Assembly: GCF_009649785.1 (NCBI RefSeq)
Contig: NZ_WJOK01000005.1
Span: 186,001 to 250,000, forward strand
Source of the DNA: Agrobacterium tumefaciens
GTDB taxonomy: Bacteria > Pseudomonadota > Alphaproteobacteria > Rhizobiales > Rhizobiaceae
Direction of reading: 5' to 3'
Length of the DNA stretch: 64,000 bases
Shown: positions 8,741 through 17,343 of the stretch, in pieces
How positions within the stretch are numbered: position 1 is the stretch's first letter
Layout of the letters: every line of letters begins with the position of its first letter
Notes under the pieces: generated by a model
Told to the model about the DNA's origin: nothing
The model's database searches: none
What the model saw: the letters and a program-made list of their open reading frames with translations, nothing else
Program-made: the position numbers and the translations under genes

Positions 8741-10057
8741 TTACCCGGCTTTGGCTATCGCGTGGAAGAAAGTGCCTGAAACAAGACCCCGCCTGCCACC
8801 GGAGGGGCCGAGCGGACGACCCTGTCCGTCAGCGATCTGAGCGAAAGGCTCATCGTGACCCGGATCGATAACACGCGCATAGTGAAACTCGTGGCCGCGC
8901 AGAACTTCGCCCGCTTTGCCCAGCGGCCCATCTGCCACGATTGCAGCCTGCCGGTAACCGAGGTTCATCTTGCGCGTGGCGAAACTGGTGGCATGTGACA
9001 GAAGCCCGGTCATGGCATGGGTGACACCATCGGCATCTTCCAGCGCCGCTCCCAAAACCATATAGCCGCCGCACTCGCCATGCACCGGCTTCGTCTCGGC
9101 AAAACGGACAATCCCCGCTTTAAACCCGGCAGCATCGGTAAGCCTTTCAGCGTAAAGTTCGGGATAACCACCTGGCAGCCAGCAAATGTCGCAGGTCTCA
9201 TCGGGCGCCTCGTCGGCCAGCGGTGAGAAGGGCACGATCTCCGCCCCCGCTGCATGCCAGTGGTTCTTGAGGTGCGGATAAAGAAAGGTGAAAGCCGCGT
9301 CGTCTGCAAGCGCGATGCGCTGGCCGGGCGGCGCAATCGCTGCCTCCACCGAGCCGGAGGGCACATCTACAGGCGCAGCGAGCGAAAGCAAGGCATCGAG
9401 ATCAATGGACCTTTCCATCGCATCCGCCAGCCGTTCTATATGCGCGTCGATTTCCGGATGTTCGCTGGCCTGCACCAGCCCCAGATGCCGTTCCGGCAGG
9501 ATGAGTGACGGATCACGCATGACGCATCCTGCGACAGGCAGACCGATTTTTTCGATGGCCTCCGTGCACAGCGTCCGGTGTCTTTCGCTGCCGGCGCGGT
9601 TCAGCACCACCGCCGCCATGGTGACAACAGGATCATAGTGGGCAAAACCATAGGCAACAGCAGCGGCTGTCTGCGATTGACCCGACACATCCAACACCAG
9701 CAGCACGGGAATGCCGAACAGCCGGGCCAGATCCGCCGCAGAACCGGTGCGGTTTTCCGCCACGGGGATACCGTCGAACAGGCCCATGGCGCTTTCGATC
9801 AAAACGAGGTCAGCACCATCAGCCTGCTGCAACAGCAGGTGTCGAAGCAATTCCGGCTGCATGGCCCAGCTGTCGAGATTGAGGCCGGATGTGCCGGTGG
9901 CGAAGGCATGGAAGCCGGGGTCGATATAATCCGGCCCCGTCTTGATGCCGCGCACCTTTATGCCGCGCCGGGCAAAGGCCCTGAGCAAGCCGATTGTTAC
10001 GCTGGTCTTGCCGGATCCAGAGCGCGGTGCGCCGATGATGATCGCCCGTGTGGTCAT
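8741..10057 (-). CDS. cobB: hydrogenobyrinic acid a,c-diamide synthase CobB
   Basis: ATP- and glutamine-dependent amidation of the a and c carboxylates of hydrogenobyrinate, before cobalt insertion in the aerobic pathway. The 438 residues hold an N-terminal P-loop domain (GAPRSGSGKT, 9-18, then KTGPDYIDPGFH) and a C-terminal class-I-like glutaminase domain with LPGGYPE at 294-300 and the nucleophile in HGECGGYM, Cys329. Its start overlaps the cobA stop by 4 bp, so cobA-cobB is a coupled pair. Confidence 0.97.
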   Translation of the reverse strand: MTTRAIIIGAPRSGSGKTSVTIGLLRAFARRGIKVRGIKTGPDYIDPGFHAFATGTSGLNLDSWAMQPELLRHLLLQQADGADLVLIESAMGLFDGIPVAENRTGSAADLARLFGIPVLLVLDVSGQSQTAAAVAYGFAHYDPVVTMAAVVLNRAGSERHRTLCTEAIEKIGLPVAGCVMRDPSLILPERHLGLVQASEHPEIDAHIERLADAMERSIDLDALLSLAAPVDVPSGSVEAAIAPPGQRIALADDAAFTFLYPHLKNHWHAAGAEIVPFSPLADEAPDETCDICWLPGGYPELYAERLTDAAGFKAGIVRFAETKPVHGECGGYMVLGAALEDADGVTHAMTGLLSHATSFATRKMNLGYRQAAIVADGPLGKAGEVLRGHEFHYARVIDPGHDEPFAQIADGQGRPLGPSGGRRGLVSGTFFHAIAKAG

Positions 10058-10842
10058 AAGGTCGGCACCCCAAGTCGGTCGCGCATCGAAACGATCTCGC
10101 CAATAACGATCAGCGCCGGCGCCTCGAATTTTTCCCGTTTTGCATCGTCAGCTATGCTTTCCAGTGTGCCGATGAAAATCCGTTCTTGCGCGGTCGTTGC
10201 CGACATGATGACGGCGACCGGCGTCTTGCCCGAACGACCGCCCTGCATCAGAAGACCGGCGATCGAGCCTATGTTCTTAAGCCCCATATAAACGACGATG
10301 GGTTCCTGTGTCTTCGCCAATTCCAGCCAATCCAGATCCTCTTCGGTCCCGGCGGCATGGCCGGTGGCAAGCGTGACAGCGCGGCTGATACCGCGCATGG
10401 TGGCGGGAATGCGCGCTGAAGCAAGGGCTGCAAGCGACGAGGTCATGCCCGGCAAGATACGAAATGAGATGCCGGCGCGGACAAGCGCCTCCGCCTCTTC
10501 GCCGCCACGCCCGAAAATAAACGGATCGCCACCCTTAAGCCGCAACACCTTCTTACCCTGTCGGGCGAGATCAATCAGGGAGGCGGTGATGTCGTCCTGT
10601 GTTGCCGACGGCTTGCCGCCGCGCTTGCCGGCAAACACGATTTCAGCCTGGGGCCCGAGGGAAACGACATCGTCGCTCACCAGCGCGTCGCGCACGATCA
10701 CATCGGCCTGCGAAAGCGCGAGCGCCACTTCGAGCGTCAGATAACGCACATCGCCCGGACCCGCGCCTGCGAGCCAGACATGCCCGTCCTCAAAGACCGG
10801 ACCTTTTGCGGCGATGCTGTTCAAAACCTGCGCTATCGACAT
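10054..10842 (-). CDS. cobA: uroporphyrinogen-III C-methyltransferase
   Basis: SAM-dependent C2 and C7 methylation of uroporphyrinogen III to precorrin-2, the branch point from haem to cobalamin and sirohaem. The 262 residues carry GAGPGD at 26-31 and LKGGDPFIFGRGGEE at 102-116, with GMTSS and the RGISRAVTLATGH segment, all family marks. There is no CysG-type dehydrogenase/ferrochelatase domain. It is divergent from cbiD across only 59 bp, in which I see no riboswitch, so it is not under the B12 element found at 23.7 kb. Confidence 0.97.
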   Translation of the reverse strand: MSIAQVLNSIAAKGPVFEDGHVWLAGAGPGDVRYLTLEVALALSQADVIVRDALVSDDVVSLGPQAEIVFAGKRGGKPSATQDDITASLIDLARQGKKVLRLKGGDPFIFGRGGEEAEALVRAGISFRILPGMTSSLAALASARIPATMRGISRAVTLATGHAAGTEEDLDWLELAKTQEPIVVYMGLKNIGSIAGLLMQGGRSGKTPVAVIMSATTAQERIFIGTLESIADDAKREKFEAPALIVIGEIVSMRDRLGVPTL

Positions 10843-10901
10843 TCTTCTCGGCTGCTTTTTTAACGATGACGGAAATAGCCGTCCCGGCTATAGGAATTCA
10901 T

Positions 10902-12032
10902 ATGGAAACGGATGGAAAGACCCTTCGCCGCGGCTGGACCACGGGCACTTGCGCGGCAGCCGCCACGAAGGCGGCCTGCGCTGCCCTTCTGACCGGCGAG
11001 TTTCCTTACCCTGTCGAAGTCGAACTTCCAAGCGGCGCGAGGCCGGCATTTTTTCTCGCCACCGAGGAAAAAGGTGAAAACTTCGCAAGAGCCGGCGTCG
11101 TCAAGGATGCAGGCGACGATCCCGACGTGACCCATGGTGCGCTTATCGAAAGCACCGTGCGACGGGGAAAGCCCGGCAGCGGCATAACCTTCAAGGCCGG
11201 AAAAGGCGTCGGCACCATCACCCGGCCTGGATTGCCCCTTCCGCCGGGCGAACCCGCGATCAATCCCGTACCTCGCAAGATGATCGAAACCGCCATTCGC
11301 GAAGTAGCCGGTGACGATGCCGATTTCGAAGTCGAGATTTCCGTTCGGGACGGCGAGAAAATCGCGGAAAAGACCCTGAATGGCAGGCTCGGTATTGTCG
11401 GCGGCATTTCCATCCTTGGCACCACCGGCATCGTCATCCCGTTTTCCTGCTCGGCATGGATCCACTCCATCTGGCGCGGCATCGATGTGGCGCGCGCCAC
11501 CGGCTGCACCCATCTGCTCGGCGCGACCGGCAACACCTCGGAAAAGGCGGGGCAGGCAGTGTACGGCCTGCCAGAGACCGCACTGATCGACATGGGTGAT
11601 TTTATCGGTGGCATGCTGAAATATCTGCGCAGCCACCCCGTCGAACGGGTAACCATTGCCGGCGGCGTCGCCAAGATGACGAAGCTCGCCCAGGGCATGC
11701 TGGACGTTCATTCCAAGAAAGGCCTGGCCGATCTTGATGCGCTGGCGGTACTCGCAACCGAGGCTGGCGGAGATGAAAATCTTGCCCTCGCCATTCGTCA
11801 GGCCAACATGGTTGCGCACGCCTTTGAGCTGGCCGAACGCGCGGGGATAGACCTCGGTGCGATCGTTGCGGAAAAAGCCTGGGTAACAGCGGCTGCCGCT
11901 TTGAAGGTGCCCGGCATCGAGCTTGATATTCTGGTGTTCGATCGTCAGGGCACGCTCAAGGGACGCACCGCCTCTACGCCGTCGCATCAGCCCTTCGCAT
12001 CTTCCTTCGGGGAGCGGAACCGCCGGCCATAA
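10902..12032 (+). CDS. cbiD: cobalt-precorrin-5B C1-methyltransferase CbiD
   Basis: CbiD-family methyltransferase that methylates C1 of the precorrin-5 level intermediate. The start at 10902 has AGGAA five bases upstream; an ATG at 10866 in frame lacks one. The protein is 376 residues, with [16 protein letters not shown] at about 10-25, IKR-less [23 protein letters not shown], and [15 protein letters not shown]. It is the anaerobic-pathway enzyme, here inside an aerobic cob set with no cobF in the window. Its 3' end overlaps cobM, on the other strand, by 46 bp. Confidence 0.94.
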   Translation: METDGKTLRRGWTTGTCAAAATKAACAALLTGEFPYPVEVELPSGARPAFFLATEEKGENFARAGVVKDAGDDPDVTHGALIESTVRRGKPGSGITFKAGKGVGTITRPGLPLPPGEPAINPVPRKMIETAIREVAGDDADFEVEISVRDGEKIAEKTLNGRLGIVGGISILGTTGIVIPFSCSAWIHSIWRGIDVARATGCTHLLGATGNTSEKAGQAVYGLPETALIDMGDFIGGMLKYLRSHPVERVTIAGGVAKMTKLAQGMLDVHSKKGLADLDALAVLATEAGGDENLALAIRQANMVAHAFELAERAGIDLGAIVAEKAWVTAAAALKVPGIELDILVFDRQGTLKGRTASTPSHQPFASSFGERNRRP

Positions 12033-12760
12033 TCGGTACTATAAAGTGCGCTCTCGCGAAAATCCGTAGAGGCAAGCCCATGCCCGACGAAGATCAGCGC
12101 CGTCCGCTCCACCGGTTCGGCCGCCAGTTTTCCTTCGATGTCGAACAACGTGCCGCGAATGACCCGCTCATCCGGCCAGGAGGCGCGGACAACGATGGCG
12201 ACTGGGCAATCGGAACCATAAAGCGGCGTCAGTTCTTCCACCACCTTGCCGATGGCATGGATGGCGAGATGGATGGCAAGTGTCGCCCCCGTCGCACCAA
12301 AGGCTTTCAGCGTCTCGCCCTCGGGCATTTTCGAAGCGCGGCCCGAAATACGGGTCAGAACAAGGCTTTGCGCCACTTCCGGCACCGTCAATTCCCGCTG
12401 CAGGGTGGCAGCGGCAGCAGCGAAAGAGGGCACACCTGGAGTCACGGTATAATCGAGACCCAGCCGTTCCAGCCGGCGGATCTGTTCACCCATGGCGCTC
12501 CAGACGGACAGATCACCGGAATGCAGCCGTGCCACATCCTTGCCGGCCTTTGCCGCCGCAACGAACTCCGCCTCGATCTCATCAAGCGACAGTGCTGCCG
12601 TATCGACAATGCGTGCATCCGTCGGGCAATACTCGATCAGCGCCTTCGGCACCAGCGAGCCGGCATAAAGGCAGACCGGGCAGGCAGCGATAAGATCGCG
12701 CCCGCGCACCGTGATGAGATCGGCGGCGCCCGGACCGGCGCCGATGAAATGAACCGTCAT
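11987..12760 (-). CDS. cobM: precorrin-4 C11-methyltransferase
   Basis: SAM-dependent methylation of C11 of precorrin-4 to precorrin-5. The 257-residue protein has the tetrapyrrole methylase fold: [14 protein letters not shown] at the start, [15 protein letters not shown] near residues 79-93, and the [12 protein letters not shown] segment. Its start overlaps the cobE stop by 4 bp; it ends the cobL-cobE-cobM block and overlaps the 3' end of convergent cbiD. Confidence 0.97.
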   Translation of the reverse strand: MTVHFIGAGPGAADLITVRGRDLIAACPVCLYAGSLVPKALIEYCPTDARIVDTAALSLDEIEAEFVAAAKAGKDVARLHSGDLSVWSAMGEQIRRLERLGLDYTVTPGVPSFAAAAATLQRELTVPEVAQSLVLTRISGRASKMPEGETLKAFGATGATLAIHLAIHAIGKVVEELTPLYGSDCPVAIVVRASWPDERVIRGTLFDIEGKLAAEPVERTALIFVGHGLASTDFRESALYSTDYGRRFRSPKEDAKG

Positions 12761-13170
12761 TTTTGTTCTCCATGTTCGATGGCGCGGTCATTTCGCGCGT
12801 CGTTCGTCGTGGCGATGGCTACCGTCACATCGCCAACCACGAGACGCGCCGCGACCAGCCGCGCATTTTCTCCGGCGGCAGCAAGTGCCGCCGCTTCACT
12901 GACGCTGGGCGTCCCGGCATGATCAAGGCTTGCCTGTGAAAATGTCATTGTTTTCGAAGCAGCCGCCTCGAGCTGTTCCTTCGATACGATTTCAAGCGGC
13001 AGCGCCAGACGTTTCGCCGCTTCCACAAGACCAGCTTCTTTTGCCTTGAGCGGCGCAGTCGCCAAGCATTCAACGGTCATGCCAAAAGCAAGCTCGGCAG
13101 CGTGCACGGCTGCAATAATTGCATCTGAACCCGTGCCCTTGCGGCAGCCTATGCCAGCGACAGTCACCAT
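12757..13170 (-). CDS. cobE: cobalamin biosynthesis protein CobE (CbiG C-terminal type)
   Basis: A 137-residue protein equivalent to the C-terminal domain of CbiG. Its role in the aerobic pathway is poorly defined. The family start reads [18 protein letters not shown], which favours the ATG at 13170; an ATG at 13188 would add six residues and extend the overlap with cobL. Ala-rich helices fill the rest. It is overlapped at both ends by its neighbours cobL and cobM, so expression should track them closely. Confidence 0.85.
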   Translation of the reverse strand: MVTVAGIGCRKGTGSDAIIAAVHAAELAFGMTVECLATAPLKAKEAGLVEAAKRLALPLEIVSKEQLEAAASKTMTFSQASLDHAGTPSVSEAAALAAAGENARLVAARLVVGDVTVAIATTNDARNDRAIEHGEQK

Positions 13171-14441
13171 GGCTTGACCCAGCTCCATTGCGTCACCGGC
13201 ATGGCCGGACGCCAGCCCGACATGGAGCCGACAGCAACAACGCGCGACACATCGAGACGGATCATCGAACCGCCGAATCTGGCATGGGCCGCAAGCAGCA
13301 CCGCTTCCATTTCAAGCGTCACCGCATTGGCAACCAGCCGCCCGCCTGGCTTCAAGGCCTCCAGAGCAGCCTCAAACACGCCCGTTTCGCTGCCACCACC
13401 ACCAATGAAGATCGCATCCGGTTGAGGCAGGCCTTCAAAAGCCGCAGGTGCTGCACCGATCATGACTTCAAGCCCCGGAACGCCAAACGCCTCGGCATTG
13501 CGGGCGATACGTTCGGCTCTTTCCGGATGCTGTTCTATGGCGATGGCACGGAGCGAGGGGTGCGACAGCATCCATTCAATACCAATCGAACCCGAACCGG
13601 CACCGATATCCCACAGCAGCTCGCCCCGGCGCGGAGCCAGCGATGAAAGCGTCACGGCACGGATTTCACGCTTGGTGATCTGCCCGTCATGTTCGAACAG
13701 GCTGTCATCCAGCCCCTGCACAAAAGGCAGGACGCGTGCGCCCTCAGCAGCAACGACATCGATAGCCACGACGTTCAAAGGATCGATGTCGTCAAAGGTA
13801 AAATCGACCGCCCTGATTTGCCGCCGCCTCTCCCGCTTTCCGCCCAAAGCTTCGAGCAGGACAAATTCCGACTGGCCGAAACCGGATTGAGACAGCAATT
13901 CCGCGATGAGAGAGGGCGCGCGCTCATCCGAAGTAAGCGCGATGATCCTCGCTCCGGGATGCAGATGCGGTCGCAAAAGATCGATGGAACGCCCGTGCAA
14001 CGACACGCATTCGGTCGACTGCAAGGCCCAGCCAAGCCGCGCCGCGGCCTGGGAGAAGGCTGAAGGTGAGGGATAGCAGACTGTCTCCTCCGACGGTATC
14101 CGCCGCAGAAGTGTGACGCCGGCGCCATAAAAGAACGGATCGCCGGAGGCGAGCACGCAGACCCGTCTACCGCGCAACGCCACGACATCGCTCATCTCCG
14201 CATCGAACGGCACCGGCCAAGGGCGCGCCTCACCACGAATGGCTGCAGCCGCCAGTTCCAGATGGCGTTTGCCACCGAAAACAATCTCGGCCGCCTCTAT
14301 TGCCGCCACGGCATTCCGACCGAGCCCATCCAGCCCATCTTCGCCAATGCCGACGATGAAAAGCCATGGCTTGCCTTTCTTTTCAGTGGAAGCCTTCTTT
14401 TGAGTGGAAGCGTTGCCCGTTCCGGAATATTCAGACGTCAT
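13164..14441 (-). CDS. cobL: precorrin-6Y C5,15-methyltransferase (decarboxylating)
   Basis: Bifunctional enzyme that methylates C5 and C15 and decarboxylates the C12 acetate of precorrin-6B. The N-terminal CbiE-like domain starts at about residue 25 (WLFIVGIGEDG) with LASGDPFFYGAG inside it. The C-terminal CbiT-like domain holds ELLWDIGAGSGSIGIEWM for SAM. The start at 14441 has GGAG six bases upstream. Residues 1-24 are a polar lysine/serine-rich extension (ASTQKKASTEKKGK) with a short internal repeat. The start codon interlocks with that of divergent cobK. Confidence 0.95.
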   Translation of the reverse strand: MTSEYSGTGNASTQKKASTEKKGKPWLFIVGIGEDGLDGLGRNAVAAIEAAEIVFGGKRHLELAAAAIRGEARPWPVPFDAEMSDVVALRGRRVCVLASGDPFFYGAGVTLLRRIPSEETVCYPSPSAFSQAAARLGWALQSTECVSLHGRSIDLLRPHLHPGARIIALTSDERAPSLIAELLSQSGFGQSEFVLLEALGGKRERRRQIRAVDFTFDDIDPLNVVAIDVVAAEGARVLPFVQGLDDSLFEHDGQITKREIRAVTLSSLAPRRGELLWDIGAGSGSIGIEWMLSHPSLRAIAIEQHPERAERIARNAEAFGVPGLEVMIGAAPAAFEGLPQPDAIFIGGGGSETGVFEAALEALKPGGRLVANAVTLEMEAVLLAAHARFGGSMIRLDVSRVVAVGSMSGWRPAMPVTQWSWVKPW

Positions 14442-15222
14442 GACACGCTCCATACTCATCCTTGGCGGCACGGCGGATGCTCGCATTCTGGCCGGCAAGC
14501 TGGCGGTGGACTCCGGCTACCGAATCCTGCTTTCCATGGCCGGGCGTACGCTTTCGCCAGTGGAACAGCCGGTGCCGATGCGCAGTGGCGGGTTCGGCGG
14601 TGCTGCGGGTTTGGCGGATTTCATCCGCACCGGGAATTTCGATATTCTGGTCGACGCCACCCATCCCTATGCGGCGAGGATTTCCGCAAATGCCGTGGAG
14701 GCGGCGAGACTTGCCAAAGTTCCGCTTGTAGCACTTTCTCGCCCCGCCTGGGACCGCCAACCGGATGACAAATGGCAGAGGGTCGATACCGTCGAACAGG
14801 CTGTTATCGCGCTCGGCGATGAAGGCAAGCGGGTGTTTCTGGCGCTCGGCCGGCAGGAACTTCTTCCTTTCGAGGCCGCACCCCAACACAGCTATCTCAT
14901 TCGCAGCGTTGATCCGGTAGAGCCGCCGCTGAAGGTGCCGGATGCTCGCTATATTACAGCGCGCGGCCCCTTTGCGCTGGATGAAGAGATCCGCATGCTG
15001 GAGGAAAACCGTATCGGCACTGTGGTTTCCAAGAACTCCGGCGGCAACGCCAGTTACGGTAAGATCGAAGCGGCGAGGCGGCTTGGCCTGTCGGTTATCA
15101 TGATCGAGCGGCCGCCACAGCTGAACGCCGCAATCCTCGATGGCGCGAACGTGCCGGATATAGCGACTGCGCTCACCGCCATCCGCCATCAGCTTTCTCT
15201 TTTCGAAAAACGCGGCGAGTAA
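14440..15222 (+). CDS. cobK: precorrin-6A reductase
   Basis: NADPH-dependent reduction of precorrin-6A to precorrin-6B. The 260 residues begin MTRSILILGGTADARILA, the family signature, with FDILVDATHPYAARIS and SKNSGGNASYGKIEAARRLGL further on. The ATG at 14440 lies in the palindrome GTCATGAC that also holds the cobL start on the other strand. A GTG at 14404 in frame would extend it by 12 residues but is less conserved in character. The 3' end overlaps convergent cobJ by 34 bp. No good ribosome-binding site precedes 14440. Confidence 0.94.
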   Translation: MTRSILILGGTADARILAGKLAVDSGYRILLSMAGRTLSPVEQPVPMRSGGFGGAAGLADFIRTGNFDILVDATHPYAARISANAVEAARLAKVPLVALSRPAWDRQPDDKWQRVDTVEQAVIALGDEGKRVFLALGRQELLPFEAAPQHSYLIRSVDPVEPPLKVPDARYITARGPFALDEEIRMLEENRIGTVVSKNSGGNASYGKIEAARRLGLSVIMIERPPQLNAAILDGANVPDIATALTAIRHQLSLFEKRGE

Positions 15223-15950
15223 ACCAGCGGATCTTTGTCCGAACGCTCGATCAGACGGGTTTCAACCGAACCGACGATGATGCAGGTGGCCATATCCGCC
15301 ATGTCGCTCGATGCTTCCGACAAAGGCACGACCCGGATGCGCTCATCCGCACGGCCTGCCGCACGGCCAAAGATCACCGGCACCGAGCCGGGCAAATGTG
15401 CGCGCAAAAGATCGAAGGCCGTGCCAAGCTGGTGCGGGCGCGCCTTGCTGACGGGATTATAGAAAGCCATCACGAATCCGGCTTCCGCAGCCGCGATCAG
15501 CCGCTTTTCAATAATGCCCCAGGGCTTCAAATTGTCCGACAGCGAGATGGCGCAGAAATCATGCCCGAGCGGCGCGCCGGCTCGTGCAGCAACCGCAAGC
15601 ATGGCCGTCACGCCCGGCACGACCGAAAAGTCTATTTCGCGCCATTCGCGCGGGCCATGTTCAATCGCCTCGCAAACAGCCGCCGCCATGGCAAAAACGC
15701 CGGGATCGCCGCCCGAAACCACGCAGACCTTGCCGCCCCCGGCTGCAAGCCGCAGAGCCTGTTCGGCACGGGAGATTTCCTCGCGATTGTCAGAGGCATG
15801 GCGACGTTGGTCGGGTCTGAGCGACAGCCGATCGAGATAGGGAATGTAACCGAAGAAATCCTCCGACGCCTCAACGGCGGCGAGCGCCTCCGGTGTCACC
15901 TGCGCAGAACTGCCAGGGCCAAGGCCGACAACGACCAGCCTGCCGGTCAT
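15189..15950 (-). CDS. cobJ: precorrin-3B C17-methyltransferase
   Basis: SAM-dependent ring-contraction step that methylates C17 of precorrin-3B to give precorrin-4. The 253-residue tetrapyrrole methylase carries VVGLGPGS at the start, FFGYIPYLDRL, the VSGGDPGVFAMA loop, VVPGVTAMLA, and FYNPVSKARPHQ. It is the last gene of the seven-gene DUF1636-to-cobJ block and starts on a 4-bp overlap with cobI. Confidence 0.98.
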   Translation of the reverse strand: MTGRLVVVGLGPGSSAQVTPEALAAVEASEDFFGYIPYLDRLSLRPDQRRHASDNREEISRAEQALRLAAGGGKVCVVSGGDPGVFAMAAAVCEAIEHGPREWREIDFSVVPGVTAMLAVAARAGAPLGHDFCAISLSDNLKPWGIIEKRLIAAAEAGFVMAFYNPVSKARPHQLGTAFDLLRAHLPGSVPVIFGRAAGRADERIRVVPLSEASSDMADMATCIIVGSVETRLIERSDKDPLVYSPRFSKRES

Positions 15951-16714
15951 GGCGCTTCACCGCCAGCGGGTCTGGTTTTCCAGCCAGGTACCAGAACCAG
16001 CGAAAAATAGGGGGCGGGCGATGCGTCCCGCTCGATCAGCAGCACCGCATGGCTGTTCACCATGGTGCCGCGCTCGACATACAGCGCTTCATTAAGCTTG
16101 CCGGCCTTTTCCAGCGCCCGGCGGATCTTCGGCAGGTTGCGCCCGACCTTCATGATCACGGCGCCATCCGTGCCGGACAGACGCTCTGTCAGCACATCTT
16201 CGGCCAGCGTGCCGGGAAGCACGCTCAAGATATCGTCACCCTGCACCAGCGGTAGACCGGCCATCGACCAGCAGCCGGACATGGCGGTAATGCCGGCAAC
16301 GACCTCCGCCTCATAGGAAGGCGCAAGCCGCAGATGAAGATGCATATAGGAACCGTAAAACAGCGGATCGCCTTCCGACAGCACGGCGACATTGCGCCCG
16401 GCATCGAGATGGGCAGCAATATCCATTGCCGACTGATCGAAAAATGCGGCGATCGCACCGCGATAATCCTCGCCGTTTTTGTCGCTCTCGACGGTTACCG
16501 GATAGACCAGCGGCATTTCCAGTGTGCCCGGACGAATGAAGGCCTCAACGATACCGCGACCATTGCCGCTGCTGCCTTTCTTGCAGAAGAAGGCGAGGAC
16601 ATCGGCATTTTCGATGGCGCGCACGGCTTTCAGCGTGAGAAGCTCTGGATCGCCGGGGCCGGTGCCGACGCCCACGAGTTTACCCTTGGAATTTTCGAAA
16701 AGAGCCGCGCTCAC
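15947..16714 (-). CDS. cobI: precorrin-2 C20-methyltransferase
   Basis: SAM-dependent C20 methylation of precorrin-2 to precorrin-3A, the first committed corrin step. The 255 residues include VGVGTGPGDPELLTLKA at about 14-30, the LSEGDPLFYGSYMHL loop, and GITAMSGCWSMAGLPL. Both ends overlap its neighbours cobH and cobJ by 4 bp, the pattern through most of this operon. Confidence 0.98.
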   Translation of the reverse strand: MSAALFENSKGKLVGVGTGPGDPELLTLKAVRAIENADVLAFFCKKGSSGNGRGIVEAFIRPGTLEMPLVYPVTVESDKNGEDYRGAIAAFFDQSAMDIAAHLDAGRNVAVLSEGDPLFYGSYMHLHLRLAPSYEAEVVAGITAMSGCWSMAGLPLVQGDDILSVLPGTLAEDVLTERLSGTDGAVIMKVGRNLPKIRRALEKAGKLNEALYVERGTMVNSHAVLLIERDASPAPYFSLVLVPGWKTRPAGGEAP

Positions 16715-17343
16715 AGACCTGCCCTCGCAACGGCGTTGACGGCAGCGGCCGTCATGGCCGATCCACCCATGCGTCCCTTGACGATGGCATAGGGAATGCC
16801 GAGCAAACTAGCCTCCAGCGCATCCTTTGATTCCGCCGCACCGACAAAACCGACCGGCATGCCGATGATGGCAGCTGGACGTGGAGCGCCCTTTTCAAGC
16901 ATCTCCAGAAGATAGAACAGCGCTGTCGGCGCGTTGCCGATAGCAACGAGAGCACCGTCCAGCTTTTCCGCCCAGAGATCGAGTGCGGCGGCGGAACGGG
17001 TATTGCCAATCGTTTTCGCAAGCTCAGGGGTGCGCGGATCGCGAAGGGTGCAGATCACGTCATTATTGGCCGGAAGGCGGGCGCGGGTCACGCCGTGGGC
17101 GACCATTTCCGCATCGCACAGAACGGGCTTGCCCGCCAGCAAAGCACCACGTGCAGCGACAACGAAATCCGGAGAAAAACGGAAATGGCTGGCCGCTTCC
17201 ACCAGCCCGCAAGCATGGATCATGCGAATGGCGATATCCGCCTGATCTTCGGTAAAAGCGGACAAATCCGCTTCCTCGCGAATGATGGCGAAGGAGCGCT
17301 CGTAAATCGCATTGCCGTCGCGAATATAGTCATGGTCGGTCAT
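16711..17343 (-). CDS. cobH: precorrin-8X methylmutase
   Basis: Isomerase that moves the C11 methyl to C12, turning precorrin-8X into hydrogenobyrinate. The 210 residues match the family. DYIRDGNAIYERSFAIIREEADL opens the protein, and MIHACGLVEAA holds the histidine (about residue 43) expected to be catalytic. GMPVGFVGAAESK and GRMGGSAMTAAAVNA close it. It is coupled to cobG and cobI by 4-bp overlaps. Confidence 0.98.
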   Translation of the reverse strand: MTDHDYIRDGNAIYERSFAIIREEADLSAFTEDQADIAIRMIHACGLVEAASHFRFSPDFVVAARGALLAGKPVLCDAEMVAHGVTRARLPANNDVICTLRDPRTPELAKTIGNTRSAAALDLWAEKLDGALVAIGNAPTALFYLLEMLEKGAPRPAAIIGMPVGFVGAAESKDALEASLLGIPYAIVKGRMGGSAMTAAAVNAVARAGL

